Source: Streptococcus oralis (GTDB lineage: Bacteria; Bacillota; Bacilli; Lactobacillales; Streptococcaceae). Taken from it: a stretch of 64,000 nt of DNA. Numbering within the stretch: position 1 is the first letter of the stretch; each line of letters begins with the position of its first letter. This document shows positions 56,196-64,000 of this stretch, one piece after another. The stretch lies in the NCBI RefSeq assembly GCF_019929345.1, contig NZ_JAHZPJ010000009.1, forward strand, positions 1-64,000, written 5' to 3'. A program made the translations under genes and the position numbers. The notes beneath the pieces are model-generated. The model was given only the letters and a program-made list of their open reading frames with translations, made no database searches and was not told where the DNA came from.

Positions 56196-56348
56196 CTATT
56201 TTTCTTTCAAAGCAGAAAATAATCCTGCTAAAGCAATGGCACCAGACAAGAGCGCTGTCGATAGAATAATTGTTTCATCTGCCAGCTCTAGCTGATAGTC
56301 AAAAACCTTTTCAGCTGGTTTGTCTTCCGCAAAGACTCTAAGTTTCAT
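56196..56348 (-). CDS. 50-residue membrane-tail protein preceding pepS
   Basis: Minus-strand gene from the ATG at 56348: MKLRVFAEDKPAEKVFDYQL, then ELADETIILS and a hydrophobic C-terminal helix (about 30-46) ending ALKEK, stop TAG at 56196-56198. RBS AAAAGGAGTTCAAG. A small gene next to pepS is also known to me from S. pneumoniae. It begins only 12 nt after the defence operon ends, so its old promoter may have been replaced or displaced. Function unknown. Confidence 0.7.
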   Translation of the reverse strand: MKLRVFAEDKPAEKVFDYQLELADETIILSTALLSGAIALAGLFSALKEK

Positions 56349-56360
56349 CTTGAACTCCTT

Positions 56361-59060
56361 TTATACTTGCAAGTCACTAACCTTTTCATATTTTATATTT
56401 ACTTCCGAATTTGAATTTGCAAATTTATAACCCATAAACAAAGCATTTAAATCGCTATAAGTTGATAAAATGATCTGATACTTATCTATAATTCCATGAC
56501 GTAAAATTTCAATAAAAGATAGTACATTCATAGCATCCATGTCTTGAACTGGATCATCTATCATTAAGAAATTCAAATTATCAGATAGCTTGAACATCGT
56601 ATTCAGTGAAAGAGTAAATGCTAGTGAAACAACCGCTAACTGACCAGTGCTTAGTTGATTAATCGCATCATGATCATTATTAGGATCCGACTTGAACCTA
56701 ATAATTGTCTTTGTTATCTTTTTAATCGTTTTTACTTGATTACCTGTTGCCTCATCAGTCGTCGTTTCTTCTTTATCAATTGTTGTTTTGTTATACGTTA
56801 GAAAAATTCCCAAACCTTGTTGATAATTTTGTAACATTTTTGCTGAGTATATAAAGAATGGGATACGTAGCTTTTTAACAATATCTATTTTGAACTGTTT
56901 TACCTCTTCTTTATATATAGTATTAATTTCTTCTAATCGTTCCACAGTTATTCTCAATGTTTCTATCTGACTTGATAAATCTTGAAGTTGCTGATTTTGA
57001 ACTAGTTTATGCTGTCTATCAAGATAAAGTTTCTTATTCTCTAAATCTCCAATACGAATATCCTCTAATACTTCCACTTTACTTTGAAAATATGTAGGAA
57101 ATATGTTCTCAGTGTCTGCTATCAGATTCTCATTAATAGCATATTTATTATCAACTGCCGAGTGAATAGCATTTTTTAATTCAAGCAATCGACTATCAAT
57201 CATCGCAATATTTATCTTCGAATATGAACTTGATTCTAATTGGTATGTTTCAAACTGCAATTCAGGAAATTCTTCTCTTAAGACCTCCAGTTCTTCCTTT
57301 ATATTTCCCAAACTATTATTATCTAGCAAACTGTAAACATCATCATCAACTACTAATTTAGATTGAAATTCTTGCCAGTTTAACTGGTGCTGCTGGTTAT
57401 AGTCTTTAAATTCTAACCTTCCCAACTCATATGGCACCATAATTGTGTACGACTGAATAAAAGTTTTAAAACCTTCGACATTTTGAGAATAACTTTGATA
57501 CGAATTTTTTAATTTTTGTAATCTATCTAATAAATTTTTATCTACATCTATTGAAAGGCTATTTATTTCATCAATGATTTTCTGCTTCAGTTGCTGGATC
57601 CGTTCATTCAACAATAATTGAGCTTCTTGCAATTGCAGACTACTTTGAGACGAAATTTCAGTTAGATAATTTTTATAACTATCATAAGCTTGCTTCAATT
57701 CTTCAAATGTTTGGAACTGTGAATTACAGAATGGACATTTGTTTTCATCAATATGTCGATGTCTCAACTCGTCAAACTTATTGCCTAAGTTACTCCTTAA
57801 TTGTCGTAGTTCACTTAAATTTTTGTCTACCTGGCTAGCATTATTCCTCAGACTTTGGAATTTAACCACTTGTATTTTAAGCAATTCAAAATCACCTGAC
57901 AATCTATCATTTTGAGTATAAGTAATGGACTGTTCTGTCATCTCAGTAATATCCGATGATAAATTAGTCAAGTAGATATTTAGTTGCTTTCTTCGATTGC
58001 AATCATGAACAACTCTCTCATATGATTGTAGGTAATTCTCTAAAAGCACATATTCAAATAATTTTGGATTGTCTAATGAATACTTTTCCCACAGCCATTG
58101 AGAATTTGATTTAAGAATATTTGGAGATAACATTGAAAAATATAATGCTTGTTTAATAGCCCTATCACCAGCAATATCTTTTTTTCTTTTATCTCTTTCC
58201 GTCTTTCTATTATACTCCCCTATTGAGAAATTCTTCTTAAAATCAATAATATTTTGTAAAGTATTTTGATAAGTTAATAATTTGTCAAGATTAGCAATAG
58301 AAAAAGGAGTTTCACGATCAAATACAAATTCCCTATGATTAAATAATCTATGATAAGAGACATCTGATAGTTCTTGCTGTTTTAAGTTTTGTAATTGCCC
58401 CTTGAAATCACTAATCTTTTTTCTAATAACGTTTGTTACTGTATTAATCTTTTCTATTTTCTTCTCTATTTTATCCGTTTTTACTAAAAAAGATAAACTA
58501 TCGCCTCTTTCATATTCCGTTTGCTTTAGAAAGAAAGTTGTTTCTTCCTGTTGAATATAATTAAATAGATTGAAAATTTTTTCTATCTCATATTTCCCAT
58601 TAATACCTAAAAATGTATCAATAGAACTTTGAGTAATGTCTTCAAGCTTAATATTATCTGTATATCTAAAATTTGACTCGCTCACTTCCACTTGTCTAAA
58701 TAACTTAAACTGACTAGCAGACTTTAAAGGTGCAAATATGTTTTTACTTTCAGTACAACTATTTACTAATTTTCTTACAATTACAAGTTGGTCACCATTC
58801 ATTTTTTCTAGCCACAATTTTATAATTACCGGCTGACCAATCTCATTCTGAAAGAAGGGCTTATTATATACAATATTTTCAGCAGTAACTTTATTAATGC
58901 GAGAAAGATTACCAGTCAATCCTAACTCAATTGCATCAAAAATCGTTGTTTTACCATAACCATTTGGTCCCACTAAAAATGTTATCCCATCACTAAAGTC
59001 AATAACTGTTTCATTTCTAAAGTTTTTGAAATTATAAAGTAAAATTTTCCTAATCTTCAC
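56361..59060 (-). CDS. Lamassu LmuB-like SMC/Rad50-type ATPase
   Basis: 899 residues starting with GTG (59060; GGAG is 9 nt upstream). Walker A GPNGYGKTT (31-39), Q-loop QQEETTFF (about 170), long coiled coils with a zinc hook KCPFCNSQ (Cys442, Cys445) at the middle, signature LSTGQ (about 803-807), and Walker B FLMIDDPVQDMD. This is the Rad50/SMC pattern of the sensor ATPase of Lamassu (LmuB, DdmC) and ABC-3C systems, thought to detect foreign or abnormal DNA and release the effector. Last gene of a three-gene operon, 4 nt after LmuC-like. AT-rich with many ATA codons, unlike its neighbours. Confidence 0.88.
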   Translation of the reverse strand: MKIRKILLYNFKNFRNETVIDFSDGITFLVGPNGYGKTTIFDAIELGLTGNLSRINKVTAENIVYNKPFFQNEIGQPVIIKLWLEKMNGDQLVIVRKLVNSCTESKNIFAPLKSASQFKLFRQVEVSESNFRYTDNIKLEDITQSSIDTFLGINGKYEIEKIFNLFNYIQQEETTFFLKQTEYERGDSLSFLVKTDKIEKKIEKINTVTNVIRKKISDFKGQLQNLKQQELSDVSYHRLFNHREFVFDRETPFSIANLDKLLTYQNTLQNIIDFKKNFSIGEYNRKTERDKRKKDIAGDRAIKQALYFSMLSPNILKSNSQWLWEKYSLDNPKLFEYVLLENYLQSYERVVHDCNRRKQLNIYLTNLSSDITEMTEQSITYTQNDRLSGDFELLKIQVVKFQSLRNNASQVDKNLSELRQLRSNLGNKFDELRHRHIDENKCPFCNSQFQTFEELKQAYDSYKNYLTEISSQSSLQLQEAQLLLNERIQQLKQKIIDEINSLSIDVDKNLLDRLQKLKNSYQSYSQNVEGFKTFIQSYTIMVPYELGRLEFKDYNQQHQLNWQEFQSKLVVDDDVYSLLDNNSLGNIKEELEVLREEFPELQFETYQLESSSYSKINIAMIDSRLLELKNAIHSAVDNKYAINENLIADTENIFPTYFQSKVEVLEDIRIGDLENKKLYLDRQHKLVQNQQLQDLSSQIETLRITVERLEEINTIYKEEVKQFKIDIVKKLRIPFFIYSAKMLQNYQQGLGIFLTYNKTTIDKEETTTDEATGNQVKTIKKITKTIIRFKSDPNNDHDAINQLSTGQLAVVSLAFTLSLNTMFKLSDNLNFLMIDDPVQDMDAMNVLSFIEILRHGIIDKYQIILSTYSDLNALFMGYKFANSNSEVNIKYEKVSDLQV

Positions 59061-59064
59061 AAGT

Positions 59065-59778
59065 TCAGTCTCCTAAAATTTGATTTAAACTATCCAGCAA
59101 AAAACTAGCTTCATTTTCAAGTTGTTTCCTAATATCAACTCCATTAAAAATTTCTAAAATATCATCTACCTGCTTTTTATGATCATTTAAACCTTCCATT
59201 TCAATTCGTGATTGGATTTTATTTTCAACTATTTCAAAATGATTATCAGAATGAGGATGAGAAGCAAATGGTAATTTAATAATTAGTTGTATAGCAATGA
59301 AGTAAGAAGTATCAAAAAACATATCACTCTCAAATTTATCAAATAAAGACTCACCCTCAGGAGATGTAGACTGAATATAATTTAGTAAATCTTCAATATT
59401 CGAGTTCAGTCTACTCAATCCTTCCTCGGTATATAAGATGACATATTTTCTAAAATAATATTCATCTTCCTCAACTTTCATAATCATATTTCTAAGACTT
59501 TCATATGATTGCTTCAGTTCATCAACTTTAATAGTTACAAATAAAGAGGTATTTTTCTTAATTTTTTCATCATTAAGTTCTTCAAAGCAAGATATCAACT
59601 TATTTGTTTGCTCACAAGTAAAAAAAACTGCCCCTCCTTCGCTGCTAGATTTAAAATCCTCCCTATTATATTCTTGAATAAGGAAAAATTCATTTCCGTC
59701 CCCTCCCCACAATTCTAAATGTTCATCACATTTATGAAAATTATGTTGTCCTAAGATTTGTTGCAAAAAACTATTCAT
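59065..59778 (-). CDS. Lamassu LmuC-like / ABC-3C middle component
   Basis: 237 residues, acidic, without membrane segments. I recognise no catalytic motif. The segment FLIQEYNREDFKSSSEGG and a helical C-terminus end NEASFLLDSLNQILGD. Its size and position between an REase-like gene and a zinc-hook ATPase fit the middle component (LmuC, DdmB, ABC-3C MC) that links ATPase and effector. It starts 1 nt after the effector stop, with GAGG upstream inside that gene, so all three are translated from one mRNA. The assignment rests on context. Confidence 0.7.
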   Translation of the reverse strand: MNSFLQQILGQHNFHKCDEHLELWGGDGNEFFLIQEYNREDFKSSSEGGAVFFTCEQTNKLISCFEELNDEKIKKNTSLFVTIKVDELKQSYESLRNMIMKVEEDEYYFRKYVILYTEEGLSRLNSNIEDLLNYIQSTSPEGESLFDKFESDMFFDTSYFIAIQLIIKLPFASHPHSDNHFEIVENKIQSRIEMEGLNDHKKQVDDILEIFNGVDIRKQLENEASFLLDSLNQILGD

Positions 59779-59779
59779 T

Positions 59780-61054
59780 TCAATCCTCTTTCAATTTTTC
59801 AACAGTATTCACATAATCAATATATTCTAAATTATTTGAAAATATTCTATTTTTTTCCTCTCCAAGGGCTTCTGCAAGCAACTTTTCTTTTCCATCTTCA
59901 TGAATTGGCTTCTCTTCAAAAAACTTTTGTCCATTGATACACAGATTAATCAAATAGTCAGTATCAAAGCTAGCTCTTATAAAGCTTTCATTAGTCATAA
60001 TTTTATCTCGAACTCTACTCTCTGCGCCCTTAGGAGCATGAATCATGCTAAGTCTGAGCGACTCATGATTTAAATTATACCGTAAACTGTCTAACGAAAG
60101 CCTTTCTTGTTTACAAGTTTTAAGGAAATTATATAAAATATATTCAATGCTAATTTCATCAATTAATCTACCAATATCGTTCAGCCTTTTTGAACCAGAA
60201 ATATCGCCATCTGGATGCAAGTCAATCAGCAATTGTTCAAATTTGTCATCAGGTAAATTTAATATCTGATTTATAACAGTCGTATCAACATCATCTTCAA
60301 CAATGTTATTCCAATACATTTCAAGACTTAACTTTGCTCTCCTAATAGATTGTCTCTGGCGCTTCGCTTGCGAAGTAATAATGTTGAAAATCTCTTGAAA
60401 AGATATTACCGAATAGGCACCATTCCCATTACTATGTGCTTGCACAATCTGTCTAGAAATTAAATCTTTAATCTCAGACAGTGTCTCCTCTATATGTTCA
60501 ATATCATCTACTAAAGAACTTTTAGAAAATTTCAAAATCTCCTTAATTTCATTTTTGCAAAAATTATCAATAGGCGATTGATTCTCTACTACTAAATCAC
60601 AATATTTTTTACCATCAGGATAGGTATATAGTTGAACTTGACTCTGATTAGGGACATAAGCTGCTCTTTTATATGTTTGCTGAAATGTTTGCTTATCCAT
60701 ATCCCAGCCTCGAACTTCACAAATTACATGTAAAAATCTATTATTTCTGTTCGTACCCGAGGTTTGATATCCTGTAGGATGAAGTCTAGAATTTATTGTT
60801 CTAACATTAGCATAATCATTCGGATACTTTCCAGCTTTTTTGGCTTTTACTTGATGTCTTGATACTACTGTTTGAGCTTGAAAAATCTCAACATCTTCAC
60901 CGCCATTTTTTTCAAGGATTAATTCATATGAGCTATAGTCTTCCTCTTTTTCTACAAGTTTTCTAAGTTCAGTTAGTGCCAAAAATATCCCAACTTTTCC
61001 TTGATGGTTATACCCACTCCAACTTGAAGTGGCATTTCGCCTATCATAATTCAT
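59780..61054 (-). CDS. Lamassu LmuA-like effector with Cap4/DUF4297-type nuclease domain
   Basis: 424 residues from the ATG at 61054 (MNYDRRNATSS); AAGGA lies 8 nt upstream, and a TTG 15 nt earlier is less likely. The N-terminus SSWSGYNHQGKVGIFLAL, then GGEDVEIFQ and HQVKAKKAGKY, matches the G-x-x-x-Q, E-D and Q-x-K pattern of PD-(D/E)xK nucleases of the Cap4/DUF4297 type. Candidate residues are Glu53/Asp54, Gln68 and Lys70. The C-terminal 250 residues would be the ABC-3C adaptor domain. Once released it would cut DNA and abort infection or destroy plasmids. First gene of the operon. Confidence 0.78.
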   Translation of the reverse strand: MNYDRRNATSSWSGYNHQGKVGIFLALTELRKLVEKEEDYSSYELILEKNGGEDVEIFQAQTVVSRHQVKAKKAGKYPNDYANVRTINSRLHPTGYQTSGTNRNNRFLHVICEVRGWDMDKQTFQQTYKRAAYVPNQSQVQLYTYPDGKKYCDLVVENQSPIDNFCKNEIKEILKFSKSSLVDDIEHIEETLSEIKDLISRQIVQAHSNGNGAYSVISFQEIFNIITSQAKRQRQSIRRAKLSLEMYWNNIVEDDVDTTVINQILNLPDDKFEQLLIDLHPDGDISGSKRLNDIGRLIDEISIEYILYNFLKTCKQERLSLDSLRYNLNHESLRLSMIHAPKGAESRVRDKIMTNESFIRASFDTDYLINLCINGQKFFEEKPIHEDGKEKLLAEALGEEKNRIFSNNLEYIDYVNTVEKLKED

Positions 61055-61298
61055 TACTTTATCCTTCAACTCTATTAATTTCTCTTGTATCTTACTCCAC
61101 TTTTAAAATAATAGCCTCTAGAAAACAACCACTACAAATATATCAATATTCCTAAAGTCATCAAGCTAGTTAACAAATTCTGATTCTATCACACACTCCA
61201 AAGTCCTCAATTCCTATCATTTTCAAGCCCCTTCAATCAAGATAGTTAATCTTACCAGCTTTAACTTTTTAAAAGCATTGCTATTTTTCTAGTTTTAT
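61055..61298 (-). other. Upstream region of the defence operon
   Basis: Two promoter candidates on the minus strand: TTGTAG, 18 nt, TATTAT (61108-61137), and an upstream TTGAGG, 16 nt, TGATAGAAT. No clear polC terminator, integrase, inverted repeats or direct repeats were seen. Confidence 0.4.
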
Positions 61299-64000
61299 TT
61301 AAAACAACTCATCAAACAGACTCAACTGGTTATCCTCTGGCATATTGCCGAGAATCCCCATTTCATCCATCTTCTCAACCAAGGTTGATGAGAGTCCACC
61401 GCGTTTGCGTAGTTCTGTTTTGGAGAGGAATTCTCCCTCTTGTCGAGCACGCACCAACTGCTTGGCAACGTTCTCTCCCAGACCATCCATTGCTACAAAT
61501 GGTGGGATAAGAGTGTCTCCGTCAATGATGAATTCAGTCGCATCACTACGATAGAGATCTAACTTGCCAAACTTAAAGCCACGCTCCCACATCTCATTAA
61601 CAATCTCAAGAGTGGTATAGAGGTCAATTTCCACATTAGAGGCTTCATTATTCTTCCGTTTTTCAGCGATTTCTTCCATTCTACGCTTGATGGCATCCAA
61701 GCCGGCACCCATGATTTTGATATCAAAGGCCTTGGCACGGATAGAGAAGTAAGCACAGTAATAATAAATCGGATGGTGAACCTTGAAGTAGGCTACACGC
61801 AAGGCCATCATAACGTAGGCTGCCGCATGGGCCTTAGGGAACATATACTTGATTTTTCCACAGGATTCGATATACCACTCTGGTACCTTATTAGCCTTCA
61901 TAGCCTCGATGTAGCCATTTCGCTCCTCTTCGGAAATCTTCAGCCACAAACCTTTACGCACCCGTTCCATGATGGTAAAGGCCATCTTAGGTTCGAGACC
62001 CGCATGCATGAGGTAAACCATGATGTCGTCCCGACAACCGATAACGGTTGATAGGTCCGCAATCCCTTGCTTGATCAAATCCTGGGCATTTCCCAACCAG
62101 ACATCAGTACCGTGGGACAGTCCTGAGAGCTGAAGCAATTCCGCAAAAGTCGTCGGATGCGTCTCATCTACCATCCCACGTACAAAGTTGGTTCCAAATT
62201 CTGGAATCCCCAGCATACCCGTCGGCGTTCCTATTTGCTCAGGCGTCACCCCTAAAACTTCCGTTCCAGAAAAGAGAGCCATCACGCCTTCATCATCCAT
62301 AGGAATTTCATTAGGGTCAATACCAGACAAGTCCTGCAATTTCCGAATCATGGTCGGATCATCATGACCCAGCACATCGAGTTTGAGGACGTTCTCATCG
62401 ATATCGTGGAAGTTAAAGTGAGTCGTCTGCCATTCAGCCGTCACGTCATCTGCTGGATACTGAACAGGCGTAAAATCATAGACATCCATGTAGTTAGGAA
62501 TAACAACGATTCCCCCTGGGTGTTGTCCCGTTGTTCGCTTGACACCAGCAGCACCTTGAGCAAGGCGTTCCACCTCTGCATCACGATAAAACTTGCCATA
62601 GTCACGCTCATATCCCTTTACAAATCCATAAGCGGTCTTAGCAGCTACCGTACCAACCGTTCCTGCACGGAAGGCATATTCCTCACCAAAGATATCACGA
62701 ACATCCAAGTGAGCGCTAGGCTGGTCTTCTCCCGAAAAGTTCAAGTCAATATCGGGAACCTTGTCCCCATCAAAACCGAGAAAGGTTTCAAACGGAATAT
62801 CCTGCCCATTTTTACTGAGTTTATGACCACACTTTGGACAATCCTTATTGGGCATATCAAATCCTGAACCATAAGAACCATCGGTGATAAACTCGCTGTA
62901 CTGACACTGACCACAGACATAGTGAGGAGAGAGAGGATTAACCTCTGTAATCCCAATCATAGTCGCAACGAAACTGGAACCGACAGACCCACGAGAACCA
63001 ACCAAGTAGCCCCGTTCATTGGAACGTTGCACCAGCATCTGGGAAGCCAGGTAAATCACAGCGAATCCATTCCCCAGAATAGAAGTTAATTCTTTTTCAA
63101 TTCGCAAATCAACAATATCTGGCAGCGGATTTCCATAAATCTCAAAAGCCTTCTTATAGGTCAGCTCAGCGACCGTTTCTTCAGCCTTATCGATAAAAGG
63201 TGTGTACAAGTCACCCTTAACGACCTCAACAGGCTCAAAAATATCTGCCAAGGCATTGGTGTTCTCAATAACCAGTTTACGAGCCAGTTCCTCTCCTAAG
63301 AAAGCAAATTCATCCAACATCTCATTAGTTGTTCGAAAATGAGCCTTAGGTAGCGGAGCCGGTTGGGCATGTTCGCCATGACCGATGGTTCGGTTAATCA
63401 TAGCCCCTTGTCCCAAACTACGGACGATAATTTCACGGTAAATCTCTTCTTCTGGTTCGATATAATGAACATTACCCGTAGCCAGAACAGGTTTGCCAAG
63501 ACGGTCTCCCACCTCTATCAAACTCTTGATAATAGTCTGGAGCTCCTCCATATTCTTGACCTGCTCCTTAGCAATCAAGGGAGCGTAGATAGCTGGTGGC
63601 ATGACCTCGATAAAGTCATAATACTTGGCCACCTCAACCGCCGCATCCACACCTTGGGAAACGACTGCGTCAAAAACTTCGCCTTCCGAGCAAGCCGACC
63701 CCAAAATCAAGCCCTCCCGATGGGCGTCTAGAACCGTTCTCGGAATCCGTGGCACCCCTTCAAAATACTTGGTGTTAGACAAAGAAACCAACTTAAAAAT
63801 ATTTTTTAAACCAACTTGATTCTTGACATAAATGGTCGCATGTTTAATCCGAGCTTTTTTATAAGAATCTGGACTGATTAGATCAATATTGAGTCTAGCT
63901 AGATCGGTCACACCATGTTTTTCTGCTACCTCTTTGATAAAGATGAAGAGCAGACGACCAGTAGCTTCCGCATCGTAATTAGCCATGTGGTGGTGTTCAA
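61299..64000 (-). CDS. polC: DNA polymerase III PolC-type alpha subunit (N-terminal part outside the window)
   Basis: The reading frame is open to the right edge. About 895 codons follow the first Met here, and the frame continues upstream as EHHH. The full protein is about 1460 residues. Seen: the end of the embedded 3'-5' exonuclease ([11 protein letters not shown]), second PHP portion, Zn-binding CGQCQYSEF with CPKCGHKL, the polymerase active site [32 protein letters not shown], and the helix-hairpin-helix region near the end. PolC is the main replicative polymerase of low-GC Gram-positives. In S. pneumoniae it lies close to pepS; here the defence operon separates them. Confidence 0.98.
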   Translation of the reverse strand, partial: EHHHMANYDAEATGRLLFIFIKEVAEKHGVTDLARLNIDLISPDSYKKARIKHATIYVKNQVGLKNIFKLVSLSNTKYFEGVPRIPRTVLDAHREGLILGSACSEGEVFDAVVSQGVDAAVEVAKYYDFIEVMPPAIYAPLIAKEQVKNMEELQTIIKSLIEVGDRLGKPVLATGNVHYIEPEEEIYREIIVRSLGQGAMINRTIGHGEHAQPAPLPKAHFRTTNEMLDEFAFLGEELARKLVIENTNALADIFEPVEVVKGDLYTPFIDKAEETVAELTYKKAFEIYGNPLPDIVDLRIEKELTSILGNGFAVIYLASQMLVQRSNERGYLVGSRGSVGSSFVATMIGITEVNPLSPHYVCGQCQYSEFITDGSYGSGFDMPNKDCPKCGHKLSKNGQDIPFETFLGFDGDKVPDIDLNFSGEDQPSAHLDVRDIFGEEYAFRAGTVGTVAAKTAYGFVKGYERDYGKFYRDAEVERLAQGAAGVKRTTGQHPGGIVVIPNYMDVYDFTPVQYPADDVTAEWQTTHFNFHDIDENVLKLDVLGHDDPTMIRKLQDLSGIDPNEIPMDDEGVMALFSGTEVLGVTPEQIGTPTGMLGIPEFGTNFVRGMVDETHPTTFAELLQLSGLSHGTDVWLGNAQDLIKQGIADLSTVIGCRDDIMVYLMHAGLEPKMAFTIMERVRKGLWLKISEEERNGYIEAMKANKVPEWYIESCGKIKYMFPKAHAAAYVMMALRVAYFKVHHPIYYYCAYFSIRAKAFDIKIMGAGLDAIKRRMEEIAEKRKNNEASNVEIDLYTTLEIVNEMWERGFKFGKLDLYRSDATEFIIDGDTLIPPFVAMDGLGENVAKQLVRARQEGEFLSKTELRKRGGLSSTLVEKMDEMGILGNMPEDNQLSLFDELF

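Noticed and set aside
56361..59060. The large ATPase as ordinary RecN, RecF or SbcC repair protein
   Set aside because: It forms a closely linked operon with a nuclease-like effector and a linker protein, and lacks an SbcD or RecA-pathway partner. Lamassu/ABC-3C fits better.

Overview
The window reads as chromosome from a Streptococcus of the mitis group (S. mitis / S. oralis / S. infantis type). The evidence is the gene content: a ComB-type exporter tail, PBP2x, an RR11-type two-component system, FakA and a cinA-recA competence locus. A BOX-type intergenic repeat, YSIRK-type and LPXTG surface proteins and strong TGn extended -10 promoters agree with this. Gene order differs from the S. pneumoniae order I remember. 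ComB-like coding sequence abuts mraY. No dinF or lytA follows recA. A three-gene block sits between polC and the pepS group. No rRNA, tRNA, CRISPR array or intact insertion sequence was seen.

Layout from left to right. 1-159: end of a ComB/BlpB-type exporter subunit (+). 491-5010: division and wall cluster rsmH-ftsL-pbp2x-mraY (-). 5106-7340: small HTH regulator, DUF3278-type membrane proteins (one frameshifted) and a glutathione peroxidase (+). 7684-13269: very large cell-wall-anchored protein joining a trypsin/V8-like protease to a GH29 fucosidase (+). 13345-13740: remnants of two insertion sequences. 14046-15386: LPNTG surface protein (-). 15941-21820: small HTH-like protein, SPFH/stomatin protein and ilvBNC-ilvA (-). 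22131-25391: rpsL-rpsG-fusA (-). 25709-29402: two-component system with its ABC transporter and two small membrane proteins (-). 29670-36311: lipoprotein, FakA/YloU, L28, a LytTR plus LiaF-like pair, a PAP2 phosphatase and the second half of an ABC exporter. 36301-38515: the rest of that heterodimeric exporter and its MarR repressor. 38694-46127: YebC, MATE, GNAT, recA, cinA, lytR, GNAT, tsaE. 46231-49730: membrane protein and a serine-rich repeat protein. 49956-56348: P-type ATPase, pepC, rsuA, BOX element, pepS and small proteins. 56361-61054: three-gene Lamassu / ABC-3C type defence operon. 61299-64000: PolC, truncated by the window edge.

Functional links. rsmH-ftsL-pbp2x-mraY serve septal peptidoglycan synthesis, and LytR, the PAP2 phosphatase, the LiaF-like protein and the RR11-type system also act at the envelope. 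The ilv genes form a branched-chain amino-acid operon with a candidate CodY box. The MarR gene is followed by the exporter it probably represses, and three copies of one operator flank its promoter. cinA-recA has a SigX-type promoter. The most notable points are the defence operon, the protease-fucosidase fusion, a serine-rich repeat protein without export or anchoring signals, and three genes (tsaE, MATE, rsuA) with an extended -10 exactly 6 nt before the ATG, which implies leaderless mRNAs.
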